NCBI GenBank assembly: GCA_029012165.1
Contig: JAQXLO010000017.1
Span: 1 to 25,424, forward strand
Direction: 5' to 3'
Origin: Oscillospiraceae bacterium
Lineage (GTDB): Bacteria > Bacillota > Clostridia > Oscillospirales > Acutalibacteraceae
DNA length: 25,424 bases
This document shows, one piece after another, positions 15,138 to 22,938 of the stretch. Below the pieces are notes generated by a model. That model was not told where the DNA came from and searched no databases. It saw only the letters and a program-made list of their open reading frames with translations. The position numbers and the translations under genes are program-made. How positions within the stretch are numbered: position 1 is the stretch's first letter; each line of letters opens with the position of its first letter.

Positions 15138-16445
15138 TTACTGTGCCATGTGCGCAAAGGCCTGCGATAACAGCTCTGTGCTGACCTGCAAGGCACTGGT
15201 TTGATTGATTCCGCAGCAATACACGCTGTGCGCACCGTCCGAACACAGCGGCGTATAGCCGCTTTGCTGTACGTCGAACATCACGCTGCCCAGATACTGC
15301 TGTGTACCGTATCTGCCGGTTTCGTAGAAATTCCATTTGTGATCCGCCGGATAGGCGCAGATCGTGAAGCGGTTTTCCCACGACTGGGGAATGGTAAACA
15401 TCCAGCCGGACTCTGTATCAAGAAGTGTTTTGCGGACGGGAAGCAATGCGCCGTCCTGAAAAACACACCAATCGGTTTGATAAAAGCTTTCGGTGCTTTT
15501 TGTTCCATTGCGCCAGATCTCGCTGAAGGGCAGTGCGCTTTGGCACGGAATCTCGGGAGCGCCGTCCCCGTTGATGTCCCGGCAGGCAATGTCCGCACTG
15601 CGGGCGGTTTGCGTCATGGTTCGTGTCTGTGCATCCAAAAACGGTACGGACAGGGTGTCCGTCTGTGCGTTCCAGCAGATGATCTGCGTGATCATGGTGC
15701 CGTCCGTGCGCACGGCGTCCGTATAGAATACCGTTTCCTGCGCCTGTTTCTGGGAAAACAGCTCGCCGAAAGAAGTGATCTCTCTGTCCAGCTTTCGCCA
15801 GTCCAGCCGCTGTACGCCGCCGGCTGTCAGCCGACGCATTGCCGCCTGCGGTCCCGTTACGGCGGAGACGGCCACAGTGAAGATCTCCGTGCTGCCGTCG
15901 CCGTTGAGGTCGGACAGCAGAAGGGAGCTGTACGGCGTTTCCTCCAAAACACACTGCGCCCCAAAGGGAGAATCCTGACAGGCGTAAATGCTCAACAGCT
16001 TTTCGTCCTGATTTTCCAGAAAAAAGAGGATTTCGTTTTTGCCGTCGCTGTTCAGATCACGAATCTCCACGGAACCGATGCCGGTTCCGCCGCTCTCCAC
16101 GCTTTGCACATAGTTCCATTCGCCGCTGCGCTTTTCCAGCAGTGCGACACAGATGTGCGAGGCAAACATATCCTTGGTATAAAACACCATCGCTTCCTTT
16201 TCGCCGTCTGCATCCAGATCCTCCACGACAAAGGAAGAAAGATATGCACCGCTAACCGGCGACTTGTAGCGCACGCCTTCGCCGCAAGCGTCCTGAAACG
16301 CCTTGCGCAGCGCCTGATTGTCCGCAGAATCGGAAGGAGGCGCAATCAATTCGCTCTCGGGATGAAACAGGGAGCATCCGCCGAAGCAGACCAGCATCCC
16401 TGCACTCAGCAAAAGAAGCAGGACACGTTTAAGAGACATGGACAT
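15138..16445 (-). CDS. Putative lipoprotein with FG-GAP/VCBS-like DxNxDG motifs
   Basis: I do not recognise a named family. The 435-residue product has a lipoprotein-type signal (KR, then a hydrophobic core and CFGGC, predicted lipidated Cys24) and should sit on the outer face of the membrane. Four evenly built acidic loops follow: DLDADGEKE (76-84), DLNSDGKNE (130-138), DLNGDGSTE (179-187) and DINGDGAPE (290-298), each next to hydrophobic beta strands. This is the pattern of calcium-binding FG-GAP/VCBS propeller blades. The region from about 310 to 435 lacks them. The start is ATG 16445 or 16439; either overlaps the cdaR end. It sits between cdaR and a two-component system, which suggests an accessory sensing or envelope role, by inference only. 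Confidence 0.85.
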   Translation of the reverse strand: MSMSLKRVLLLLLSAGMLVCFGGCSLFHPESELIAPPSDSADNQALRKAFQDACGEGVRYKSPVSGAYLSSFVVEDLDADGEKEAMVFYTKDMFASHICVALLEKRSGEWNYVQSVESGGTGIGSVEIRDLNSDGKNEILFFLENQDEKLLSIYACQDSPFGAQCVLEETPYSSLLLSDLNGDGSTEIFTVAVSAVTGPQAAMRRLTAGGVQRLDWRKLDREITSFGELFSQKQAQETVFYTDAVRTDGTMITQIICWNAQTDTLSVPFLDAQTRTMTQTARSADIACRDINGDGAPEIPCQSALPFSEIWRNGTKSTESFYQTDWCVFQDGALLPVRKTLLDTESGWMFTIPQSWENRFTICAYPADHKWNFYETGRYGTQQYLGSVMFDVQQSGYTPLCSDGAHSVYCCGINQTSALQVSTELLSQAFAHMAQ

Positions 16446-17718
16446 TCACCGTATAGTCCCCGTAGACCCAACAGCACTTGGATTTTTCCATGGAGAAATT
16501 CAGCGGCAGCTGTGCGGTTTTGCTGTCCTCCCGCAGTACCGATGCATCCGCCGTGGCCAAAATGTCCTCCAGCGTCAGCAGTTCCAGCTCATACGGCAAA
16601 CCGATCACCACGATCTCCACCGAGGTGTCCTGCGGCAGCGTCGCCGTGATCCCCTGTGCCAGTCCCGTCAGGGAAATCTCATCCGCAGTCAGCGTAAACT
16701 TGCGTGTTTGGAAGCCCTCCATGGAGAAGATCACCTTGAAGGAATCTATGCTTTCATCCAGAATACGGATATTCGGGATGTCTGCGGCGTTAAAGGTGAA
16801 GGTGTTGAGCCCCGAGGTCACATCCGAAAAGTCGATGGTTCCCAAAGAGAAGCTGTCCGCACTGCCGAGAAGCTCGGTGGATACGGCGGCATGGATCGTC
16901 CCTGTCGGGTAGCAGGTATATTTGATGGGGTTCTCCAAAAAATAGGTGGGCGTATTTTTAAAGCGCACCGTGGGCGTAAACTGCACGATCTTGAAAATCG
17001 GCACGGTCACGGTCACATCGGAAATGCCGTCCGCCACGGAAACATAGGCGCTGCGGACTATGCCGCCGTTTTCATTGAGGATGGAAATATCGGTGTTTTC
17101 ATACTTGGTCGTTTCGGACAGCGGCTTTGGAACGCTGACCTTGGCCACGACACGGGCGATCTTCTGCACCTCGGTCGCCGCTCCGGAAACCGTTATCTCC
17201 GCCGTGGAAAGGATCGCATCCCCGGCAATGAATCCATCGGCAGCCACACTGCCGCCCTCGGTATTCAGCTGCGCCTGCACGACGTAGTTCTCCGTCAGGT
17301 TGTAGTCAAAATACACATCCACCGTCTCCGGCGAAAAACTGATGATCTTTACATCCGAACTCGCATCGGCGGTACGCACAGTGACAGGCAAAGTATATTT
17401 GCCGGCGGAGGAAACGTTTACCGTGGACGCCGTGACCACAAAATCCTCCTTGGACAGGACGGCGGAGCTGACCTCGTACCGTTTGCCCGTAACCTGCACC
17501 GTGACTGTAAAATCGGTCTGCCCGAACACTTGCAGATCCAGCTTGTCGGTCATAGTGGTGTCGATGGAGACAGGGATCTCCGTAAACACCGCTTCCTGCC
17601 GATCGCTGAACCAGATCGCCACGATCAGCCATAATATAACGGCAAGAACGACAGAAACGGCAAAAGCGATTTTGTTGTTTTGCAGCAATCTGCCGATAGA
17701 AAAACGCTTTTGGTTCAT
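16429..17718 (-). CDS. cdaR: CdaA regulatory protein CdaR (YbbR-domain protein)
   Basis: Membrane-anchored extracytoplasmic partner that modulates the diadenylate cyclase CdaA. The 429-residue protein has a short basic cytoplasmic start, one transmembrane helix (about 17-37, IAFAVSVVLAVILWLIVAIWF without long flanks), then several repeats of the beta-rich YbbR domain, seen as recurring segments such as FTEIPVSID, DFTVTVQVTGKRYEV and SPETVDVYFDY. The length is usual for clostridial CdaR. The ATG at 17718 overlaps the cdaA stop by 4 nt (ATGA), with GGGAGG 8 nt upstream. In Bacillus and many Firmicutes glmM follows cdaR; here a lipoprotein gene follows. Confidence 0.94.
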   Translation of the reverse strand: MNQKRFSIGRLLQNNKIAFAVSVVLAVILWLIVAIWFSDRQEAVFTEIPVSIDTTMTDKLDLQVFGQTDFTVTVQVTGKRYEVSSAVLSKEDFVVTASTVNVSSAGKYTLPVTVRTADASSDVKIISFSPETVDVYFDYNLTENYVVQAQLNTEGGSVAADGFIAGDAILSTAEITVSGAATEVQKIARVVAKVSVPKPLSETTKYENTDISILNENGGIVRSAYVSVADGISDVTVTVPIFKIVQFTPTVRFKNTPTYFLENPIKYTCYPTGTIHAAVSTELLGSADSFSLGTIDFSDVTSGLNTFTFNAADIPNIRILDESIDSFKVIFSMEGFQTRKFTLTADEISLTGLAQGITATLPQDTSVEIVVIGLPYELELLTLEDILATADASVLREDSKTAQLPLNFSMEKSKCCWVYGDYTVNVHVS

Positions 17719-18596
17719 TTATGCTTCCTCCCGAGCAGGTTCTTGAGTGCGGAAGTGGTTTCTTCCGTTTCCTTGAGCAGTAGTTCATCGCAAAGGACTT
17801 CACGCAGTTCGCCGTCGGAAATGTTGCGGCGCAGTCTGCCGTCCTTGGCCACGGAAATATATCCCGTTTCCTCGGACACGACGACCATCACGGCATCGCT
17901 CTGCTCGCTCATGCCGATGGCCGCTCTGTGGCGGGTACCCAAGGCACTGCTGACCGCACCGTGGTGCTGGGTCAGCGGCAAAATGCAGCCGGCCGCACAA
18001 AGGCGATTTTCACGGATCACTGCGGCGCCATCGTGCAGCGGCGCTTTGGGATAAAAAACGTTGCCCAACAGCTCCTCGCTGATCTTTGCGTCCACGGGGG
18101 TGCCGGTCTCGATGACCTCGTTGAGCGGGGTCTCCTTTTCCAGCACGATCAGCGCACCGATCTTGCGGTCGCTCATCTCCGCACACGCCTTGCAGATCTC
18201 GCCGATCATCACCGTCGTTTCCTCGTTGTAGCGAATCTGGGCATTGCGGGCATGGATGCCGCTCAGTCCCTTGATCTTGCTGCGGCCGACCGCCTCGATG
18301 ATATGACGGATCTCCGGCTGGAACACCACGATCAGCACCAAAATGACGTCCCGGAACAGCGCAGAAAACAGATAGCCCGTCGCCTGCATACCCAGTATGG
18401 TCACCAAAAAGTATACCACACCCAGCAGGACAAGCCCCTTGACCAGCTGTCCCGTGCGTGTTTCACGAATCAGCTTAATTACATTATAAATCAGGAACGC
18501 AACAAAGCAGATGTCCAGAAAGTCATTGAACCGGAAATCCGCAAAGACTGCGCCGATATTGGAAAAAGCGGATTGTAAAGTTTGTAAAATCGTCAT
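17715..18596 (-). CDS. cdaA: Diadenylate cyclase CdaA
   Basis: Makes the second messenger c-di-AMP from two ATP; c-di-AMP controls potassium and osmolyte transport and cell-wall homeostasis in Firmicutes. The 293-residue protein has three N-terminal hydrophobic segments (about 27-43, 52-68, 74-92) and a cytoplasmic DAC domain with the catalytic motifs DGA (189-191, in LHDGAAVI) and RHR (222-224, in GTRHRAAIG). A charged C-terminal tail follows. The ATG at 18596 has GAGG 9 nt upstream and a strong sigma-A-type promoter about 25-55 nt upstream. It is the first gene of the transcript cdaA-cdaR-lipoprotein-regulator-kinase. Confidence 0.97.
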   Translation of the reverse strand: MTILQTLQSAFSNIGAVFADFRFNDFLDICFVAFLIYNVIKLIRETRTGQLVKGLVLLGVVYFLVTILGMQATGYLFSALFRDVILVLIVVFQPEIRHIIEAVGRSKIKGLSGIHARNAQIRYNEETTVMIGEICKACAEMSDRKIGALIVLEKETPLNEVIETGTPVDAKISEELLGNVFYPKAPLHDGAAVIRENRLCAAGCILPLTQHHGAVSSALGTRHRAAIGMSEQSDAVMVVVSEETGYISVAKDGRLRRNISDGELREVLCDELLLKETEETTSALKNLLGRKHK

Positions 18597-18606
18597 CTAT
18601 AGGAAC

Positions 18607-18641
18607 CTCATTTCAACTCATTATTGTACCATAGAAATGAG
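18607..18641. repeat. Inverted repeat spanning the cdaA -10 region (candidate operator)
   Basis: Perfect 8-bp arms CTCATTTC (18607-18614) and GAAATGAG (18634-18641) around a 19-bp centre that contains the -10 box; a partial third copy, CTCATT, lies at 18617-18622. Because the transcript would start near 18615, only one arm is in RNA, so a DNA-level operator is more likely than an attenuator. A second, AT-rich repeat, AGCTTTT (18640-18646) with AAAAGCT (18655-18661), overlaps the -35 box; it has no T-tract and is not a clear terminator for ispF. Confidence 0.4.
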
Positions 18642-18651
18642 CTTTTTTCAA
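18623..18651 (-). promoter_or_regulatory. Sigma-A-type promoter of the cdaA operon
   Basis: Minus-strand -35 TTGAAA (18646-18651), 17-bp spacer, -10 TACAAT (18623-18628) with the extended TG one base before it. The start would fall near 18615-18617, giving a leader of about 20 nt before ATG 18596. It lies in the only clearly AT-rich gap in the window. Confidence 0.8.
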
Positions 18652-18678
18652 TTTAAAAGCTGTGAAGTTTACGAAGTG

Positions 18679-19149
18679 TTAATAAATCAGACACACGGCG
18701 TGTGCCGCAATCCCCTCTTCGGCGCCGCTGAAGCCCAGACCCTCCTCCGTGGTCGCCTTGACACTGACACACGATGCGGGAATATCCAGCGCATCGGCGA
18801 TCTGTGCACGCATGGCGTCGATGTAGGGGCGAAGCTTCGGCTTCTGGGCAAGGACGGTGGCGTCCACATTGGCAATGCTGTAGCCGCTCTCCCGCACCCG
18901 CTGTGCGACCTGCCGCAGGAGCACACGGCTGTCCGCACCGGCATACTGCGGATCGCTGTCCGGGAACAAACACCCGATATCGCCCATTGCCGCCGCACCC
19001 AAAAGAGCGTCCGCAATGGCGTGCAGGAGAACATCGGCGTCCGAATGACCGAGAAGCCCCAGCGTGTGCGGAATTTCCACCCCGCCGAGAATCAGTTTTC
19101 TGCCCTGCACCAGACGGTGCACATCATATCCGTGACCGATACGGAACAT
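18679..19149 (-). CDS. ispF: 2-C-methyl-D-erythritol 2,4-cyclodiphosphate synthase
   Basis: Fifth step of the MEP pathway of isoprenoid synthesis: cyclises CDP-ME-2-phosphate with loss of CMP; a homotrimeric zinc enzyme. The 156-residue product starts MFRIGHGYDVH, with metal ligands Asp9, His11 and His43, then the HSDADVLLHAIADALLGA signature (35-52), the DIGCLFPDSDP block and the closing ATTEEGLGFSG. I chose ATG 19149 (AAAGGG 8 nt upstream) over GTG 19158, which lacks a properly spaced site. ispD, often adjacent or fused, is not in the window. It lies 5 nt after the Toprim gene and ends before the cdaA promoter gap. Confidence 0.98.
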   Translation of the reverse strand: MFRIGHGYDVHRLVQGRKLILGGVEIPHTLGLLGHSDADVLLHAIADALLGAAAMGDIGCLFPDSDPQYAGADSRVLLRQVAQRVRESGYSIANVDATVLAQKPKLRPYIDAMRAQIADALDIPASCVSVKATTEEGLGFSGAEEGIAAHAVCLIY

Positions 19150-19154
19150 AGGTC

Positions 19155-19751
19155 TCACCCTTTCATGGATTGGATTTCTGCCACTGCCGCTTTGTATTCC
19201 TCGTAGGTCGCAAAGGTGTTGAGCACCTGAAGCAAGGCGTTCTTGGAAAGGCGCTCGGGCAGGGCGAAGTATTGCAGCAGCAGCGCACGGTTCGCCTTGC
19301 TGTCGGCTGTGCCGCTGAAGCCGTCCGCATACAGGTCAGCGTGGGTGATCTGCCGCGAGGGCTCCGCAACACTGTCACACAGGACGCCCGCCTTTTCCAG
19401 CGCCCGGACGATCACCTCGGTCGGTACGCCCTCTACGCCAAGCTTTCCCTCTTTGGACGCTTCCGTTTTGCGCTTTTCCTTGCCGAAAATGTCGGGAATA
19501 TAGGCGTGCTTTACCTGTTCGGGCGGGACACTGCCGCCGATAAAGGAACGAATTTTAAAGCCAGCAGAATCGCTGTCTGTTAAAATAAGGATGCCCCGCT
19601 TTTCCGCCAGTCTGCGGATCAGCTGCTGTTTTTCCTTATTCTTAAAGATGGAAAACCCGCCGGTTTCAATAATCAGCGCATCCAAAATGGAGGACAGCTT
19701 GATCTTGTCGTAGCGTCCCTCCACGATCACGGCTTGCTGAATACGGATCAT
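19155..19751 (-). CDS. Toprim/DUF4093 protein, ribonuclease M5-like
   Basis: Likely relative of RNase M5 (RnmV), which matures 5S rRNA by double-strand cleavage. The 198-residue protein has a Toprim domain with the catalytic Glu11 in AVIVEGRYDK and the acidic pair in LTDSDSAG (Asp59, Asp61). It continues with AYIPDIFGKEKRK and GKLGVEGVPTEVI, then a C-terminal DUF4093-like part (about 120-198) with a QITHADLYADGFSG segment. The length is close to known M5 proteins (about 185). RnmV is usually next to rsmA/ksgA; here it is 4 nt after holA and 5 nt before ispF, so the specific substrate is less certain than the nuclease fold. Confidence 0.8.
   Translation of the reverse strand: MIRIQQAVIVEGRYDKIKLSSILDALIIETGGFSIFKNKEKQQLIRRLAEKRGILILTDSDSAGFKIRSFIGGSVPPEQVKHAYIPDIFGKEKRKTEASKEGKLGVEGVPTEVIVRALEKAGVLCDSVAEPSRQITHADLYADGFSGTADSKANRALLLQYFALPERLSKNALLQVLNTFATYEEYKAAVAEIQSMKG
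19158..19163 (-). promoter_or_regulatory. Ribosome binding site deciding the ispF start
   Basis: AAAGGG on the minus strand, 8 nt upstream of ATG 19149, inside the end of the Toprim gene. It argues against the GTG at 19158, which lies within this site. Confidence 0.6.
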
Positions 19752-19755
19752 AGGC

Positions 19756-20802
19756 TCAATATGCGGGCTGTCGGACGAGCATCAGCTCGGTGATGCACCG
19801 CTCCAAAAGCAAACGCGCATCCAGACCCGATCCTTTCAAGTTTCTGTCACAGTCGGCCAGAATTTCCAGACAGCGGCGAATGTCCTGCAAGGACAGCTTT
19901 GCGCCGTCCCTTGCCGCATTGCGCAGACGAAACTCCTTGCCCCTGTAGTTAAAGGCGGCTGTCACATCCTCCGTCCGGAAGCCGCTCAGGGTAGCAGTTT
20001 TGATGCGGTACATATCCACATAGCAGGCGATCAGCGCACCGAGTATCATCACCGGCTCCGCCTTTTGCCGCAAAAGCACCGATAAAATGGAAAACGCTTT
20101 CGCCGCATCGCCCGAGAAAATCGCCTTGGACAGGTCGAAAACCACGGCGTCCACCGTGCGCACGGCAACGGCGTCGATGTCCTGCCGAGTGATCTCTCCC
20201 TCTTTTTTGTATGCGCACAGTTTTTGCAGTTCCTGCAAAAGGTTAGTCAAATCGTCCCCTGTCAAGGTGAGCAGGTATGCGGCGTTCTCCGCACTGACCG
20301 TACAGCCACGCTTCTGCGCACCGCCGACGATCATTTTTATAAGCTCGCTTTTGCCCCGTTTATCCAGCGCCACCAAAGCCGCATAGGGGGAAATGTCCTT
20401 GATGAAGCTGCGCCACTTGGCGTTTTTCTTTGCATCGACACAGACCGTGTCCATCCACAGCACCACCGTGCAGGTGGGCGGAATATCTGAAAGAATCTGC
20501 ATCAGCTTGTCCCGCTCATTTTGCGCAAGGGCATCCACGGGAACATCCTTAAGCAAAACGCAGGTGCGTGCGCTCATCATGGGAAACGCCTCCACCGCAT
20601 CCGACAGCGCATCGAAGTCCAGGGACTTTCCCTCAAAGCGGTGAAAGTTGAAATCCCGCAGGGCGCTGTCCACTGCCATATCGCAGATGCGGCAGGCGTA
20701 GTAGTCCTTCAGGTATGCTTCGTCACCGTAGATCATATAAAGACAGGCAAAGTCCTTATCCTTGATCTGTTTTTTCAGATCTCTTTCTGTGATCTCAGGC
20801 AA
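19756..20802 (-). CDS. holA: DNA polymerase III subunit delta
   Basis: Clamp-loader subunit that opens the sliding clamp ring. The 348-residue protein has the family start LKKQIKDKDFACLYMIYGDEAYLKDYY, the central AAA+-like domain with acidic and hydrophobic segments (CTVVLWMDTVCVDAKKN), the LTGDDLTNLLQELQKLCAYK segment and a C-terminal collar domain closing DARLLLERCITELML. The start is probably TTG 20802, because AAAGGAG lies 8 nt upstream; GTG 20811 would have the Shine-Dalgarno directly abutting it. The gene overlaps the comEC end by 8 nt (17 nt with GTG). comEC-holA adjacency is classical in Firmicutes. Confidence 0.95.
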   Translation of the reverse strand: MPEITERDLKKQIKDKDFACLYMIYGDEAYLKDYYACRICDMAVDSALRDFNFHRFEGKSLDFDALSDAVEAFPMMSARTCVLLKDVPVDALAQNERDKLMQILSDIPPTCTVVLWMDTVCVDAKKNAKWRSFIKDISPYAALVALDKRGKSELIKMIVGGAQKRGCTVSAENAAYLLTLTGDDLTNLLQELQKLCAYKKEGEITRQDIDAVAVRTVDAVVFDLSKAIFSGDAAKAFSILSVLLRQKAEPVMILGALIACYVDMYRIKTATLSGFRTEDVTAAFNYRGKEFRLRNAARDGAKLSLQDIRRCLEILADCDRNLKGSGLDARLLLERCITELMLVRQPAY

Positions 20803-22909
20803 GTTCGGCACTCCTTTCTATATGAATCAAGCCTTCACGGCTGACCGTCAGTTGTATGTCCCCTCTCCCTGCCGTCAATAGAATGTTCTCCGCCCTCGGC
20901 AAAACGACACTGCGAGCTGCATCGCAGGAAACAATCGTCAAGCCGAAGTCATCTGCGGAAAGCCCCAGCGGCAGATCGTTTCGGGTAAATAGTATATCGG
21001 AGGAAAGTCGGGTCAGAGGCTGTTTTTGCACCTGCGCACCGGGTGCGAAGAGCAAAAGCATACTCCTGCCGTACATCGTCAGACGCACGGCGGACGCATC
21101 TTTTTCGTAAAAATAGTCCAGCTGCACACGACCGACCGTTTCCCGGCAGGTCGTTGTCACAACGGGGTCTGCGTCCAAAAACAGCGGTAAAGTCTGCACC
21201 GCACGCTGCGGCACAATCACCTTCGCCGTGGGGATTTTGCGGACAACAGAAACCGCATCCGCACTTTCCGTTGCCTGTAGGCAAGGGAGCAAAAACAGCT
21301 GCAAATCGTCCGTATACTGCCGCAAACGATAGGCGTTCGCCGAACCGATCAGTGCCGTTTCGCCATCGCTTTGCACCAAAACGGACGTGGCGTTTCCTGC
21401 ATCCAGAACGGTAATGCGCACATTGCCGTTTTCGCTGTACAGACAATATGCCCCGGACAGTACCAGCGACGCCGCTGCCACCGAGGCGGTCAGCATCAGC
21501 TTGCGCCGTTTCGGCATAGTCAGCAAAAGGGACACGGCAAGCAGCACGAGCACGCCTGCGATCCAAATCCCTGCCGCATCGAACGGTGTTTCCATAGAGG
21601 AAAACCGAAGCCCGCCGAAAAAGTCGGAGACAGCGACACAGTATTTGCTCAGCAGTCCGGCGATCAGAAAAACTGCCTTTTGCAAAAACAACAGCGGGTG
21701 CCATGCGGAAAACAGAACACCCAGTGCCGCCAGAATCATTGCGCATTCTGCCGCCGGTAAAATACAGGCGTTCACCAAAGGCGCAACCAGCGAAACACTG
21801 CCGAACAGGAGCAGGGAAACGGGCAGCGTCACAAGTCCCACCGCAGAGGAAATCAGCATCGCAGAAACAACGATCCGCAAAAGACCAAACCGAAGCTTCT
21901 TTTCACATCTGTCCATAACCGGAGCAATGATCAAAATTGATAATAAGCCCAACACGGACAGCAGCAGTCCCACATCGCTCGCACACATCGGATCTGCCAG
22001 ACAGAGAAGCAGCACGGACAAACCCAGAGAGTTGAGCGCATCCGCCCGGCGAAAGAAGCACCGTCCCAACAGCATCACAAGCAGCATGATCGCCGCACGA
22101 ATCGTAGGCTTGGCACACCCTGTAACCAGCGTAAAAAACAGCACCAATACACCCGCCGACACCGAGGACATGACCCTCGGCACCTTTCGCTTCTCCAAAA
22201 ACTTCAGCAGTGCCAGAGAAAAAACAGAGAGATGAAACCCCGATACGCTGAACAGATGCAGGATGCCGCTATTGCGCATACGCACATAGTGTTCGGTCGG
22301 GATGTCGTCGCTATTGCCCGTGAGCATGGCGCACAGTACAGCGCCCGTTGTTCCGGGAAGCGCCCTCGACAGCGTTTGTACGACGTACTGACGAATGCCG
22401 AGCATACGGGATCGAAGTGTTTCTTTGTGGGGGATGATTTGCAGCCCGTCACGAACATAGGCACTCGCTGTCGAACCGACACGAATCGTACTGCGAAACG
22501 CCAGCAGATCCGAAAGATTGGCGGAGTTGTCCTCACAGTACACGTTCATCGGGAACGACATCGGTCTGCCGTCCACTGAATCCGTCTTAACTATATAAAT
22601 AGTATAGGCATCGGTATACTTTGGCAGATCGGTCATGTGCGCTGCGATAGTCACAGTCTGTCCGTCTAATTCTTGCAGCGGTTTGACCGAGGTTTCCGCT
22701 GCCGTGATAAACGAAACGCACGAAGCCAAAACCGCAGCAAAGGAACAGGGAAACACAATCGTTTTGCGCAGTTTTTTCACAGACAGTGAAACAACAGTCA
22801 GCACTGCAAATACGCCGGCGCATACGATTGCCACACCCTCGCCTGTATTGCCAAACGTCCAAAGGGCAGTAAGGAAGGTGAGCCCGATGACCGCAAACGG
22901 TCGTGCCAT
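20795..22909 (-). CDS. comEC: ComEC/Rec2 family DNA-uptake channel protein with degenerate C-terminal domain
   Basis: ComEC forms the inner-membrane channel for single-stranded DNA in natural transformation. The 704-residue protein has an N-terminal region with two or three hydrophobic helices and an OB-like DUF4131 part (about 75-160), then the Competence domain with SGILHLFSVSGFHLSVFS (214-231) and about eight further hydrophobic helices to about 465, one more at 471-490. The C-terminal part (about 496-704) begins like the metallo-beta-lactamase domain (VRITVLDAGNATSVLVQ), but the HxHxDH metal motif and the Asp-Gly before it are absent (LIGSANAY). The ATG at 22909 has GGAGGG 6 nt upstream. 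No other competence genes lie in the window. Confidence 0.93.
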   Translation of the reverse strand: MARPFAVIGLTFLTALWTFGNTGEGVAIVCAGVFAVLTVVSLSVKKLRKTIVFPCSFAAVLASCVSFITAAETSVKPLQELDGQTVTIAAHMTDLPKYTDAYTIYIVKTDSVDGRPMSFPMNVYCEDNSANLSDLLAFRSTIRVGSTASAYVRDGLQIIPHKETLRSRMLGIRQYVVQTLSRALPGTTGAVLCAMLTGNSDDIPTEHYVRMRNSGILHLFSVSGFHLSVFSLALLKFLEKRKVPRVMSSVSAGVLVLFFTLVTGCAKPTIRAAIMLLVMLLGRCFFRRADALNSLGLSVLLLCLADPMCASDVGLLLSVLGLLSILIIAPVMDRCEKKLRFGLLRIVVSAMLISSAVGLVTLPVSLLLFGSVSLVAPLVNACILPAAECAMILAALGVLFSAWHPLLFLQKAVFLIAGLLSKYCVAVSDFFGGLRFSSMETPFDAAGIWIAGVLVLLAVSLLLTMPKRRKLMLTASVAAASLVLSGAYCLYSENGNVRITVLDAGNATSVLVQSDGETALIGSANAYRLRQYTDDLQLFLLPCLQATESADAVSVVRKIPTAKVIVPQRAVQTLPLFLDADPVVTTTCRETVGRVQLDYFYEKDASAVRLTMYGRSMLLLFAPGAQVQKQPLTRLSSDILFTRNDLPLGLSADDFGLTIVSCDAARSVVLPRAENILLTAGRGDIQLTVSREGLIHIERSAELA

Positions 22910-22938
22910 GGCAGACCCTCCTTACACGAAAAAGTCGA

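Noticed and set aside
15138..16445. Dockerin-like reading of the DxNxDG motifs in the lipoprotein.
   Set aside because: Dockerins have two adjacent 22-residue repeats with a following helix. Here the four motifs are about 50-110 residues apart, end in Glu and sit next to beta strands, which fits FG-GAP/VCBS.
18640..18661. AT-rich hairpin AGCTTTT/AAAAGCT downstream of ispF as a terminator.
   Set aside because: No GC stem and no following T-tract in the transcript direction; it overlaps the cdaA -35 box instead.
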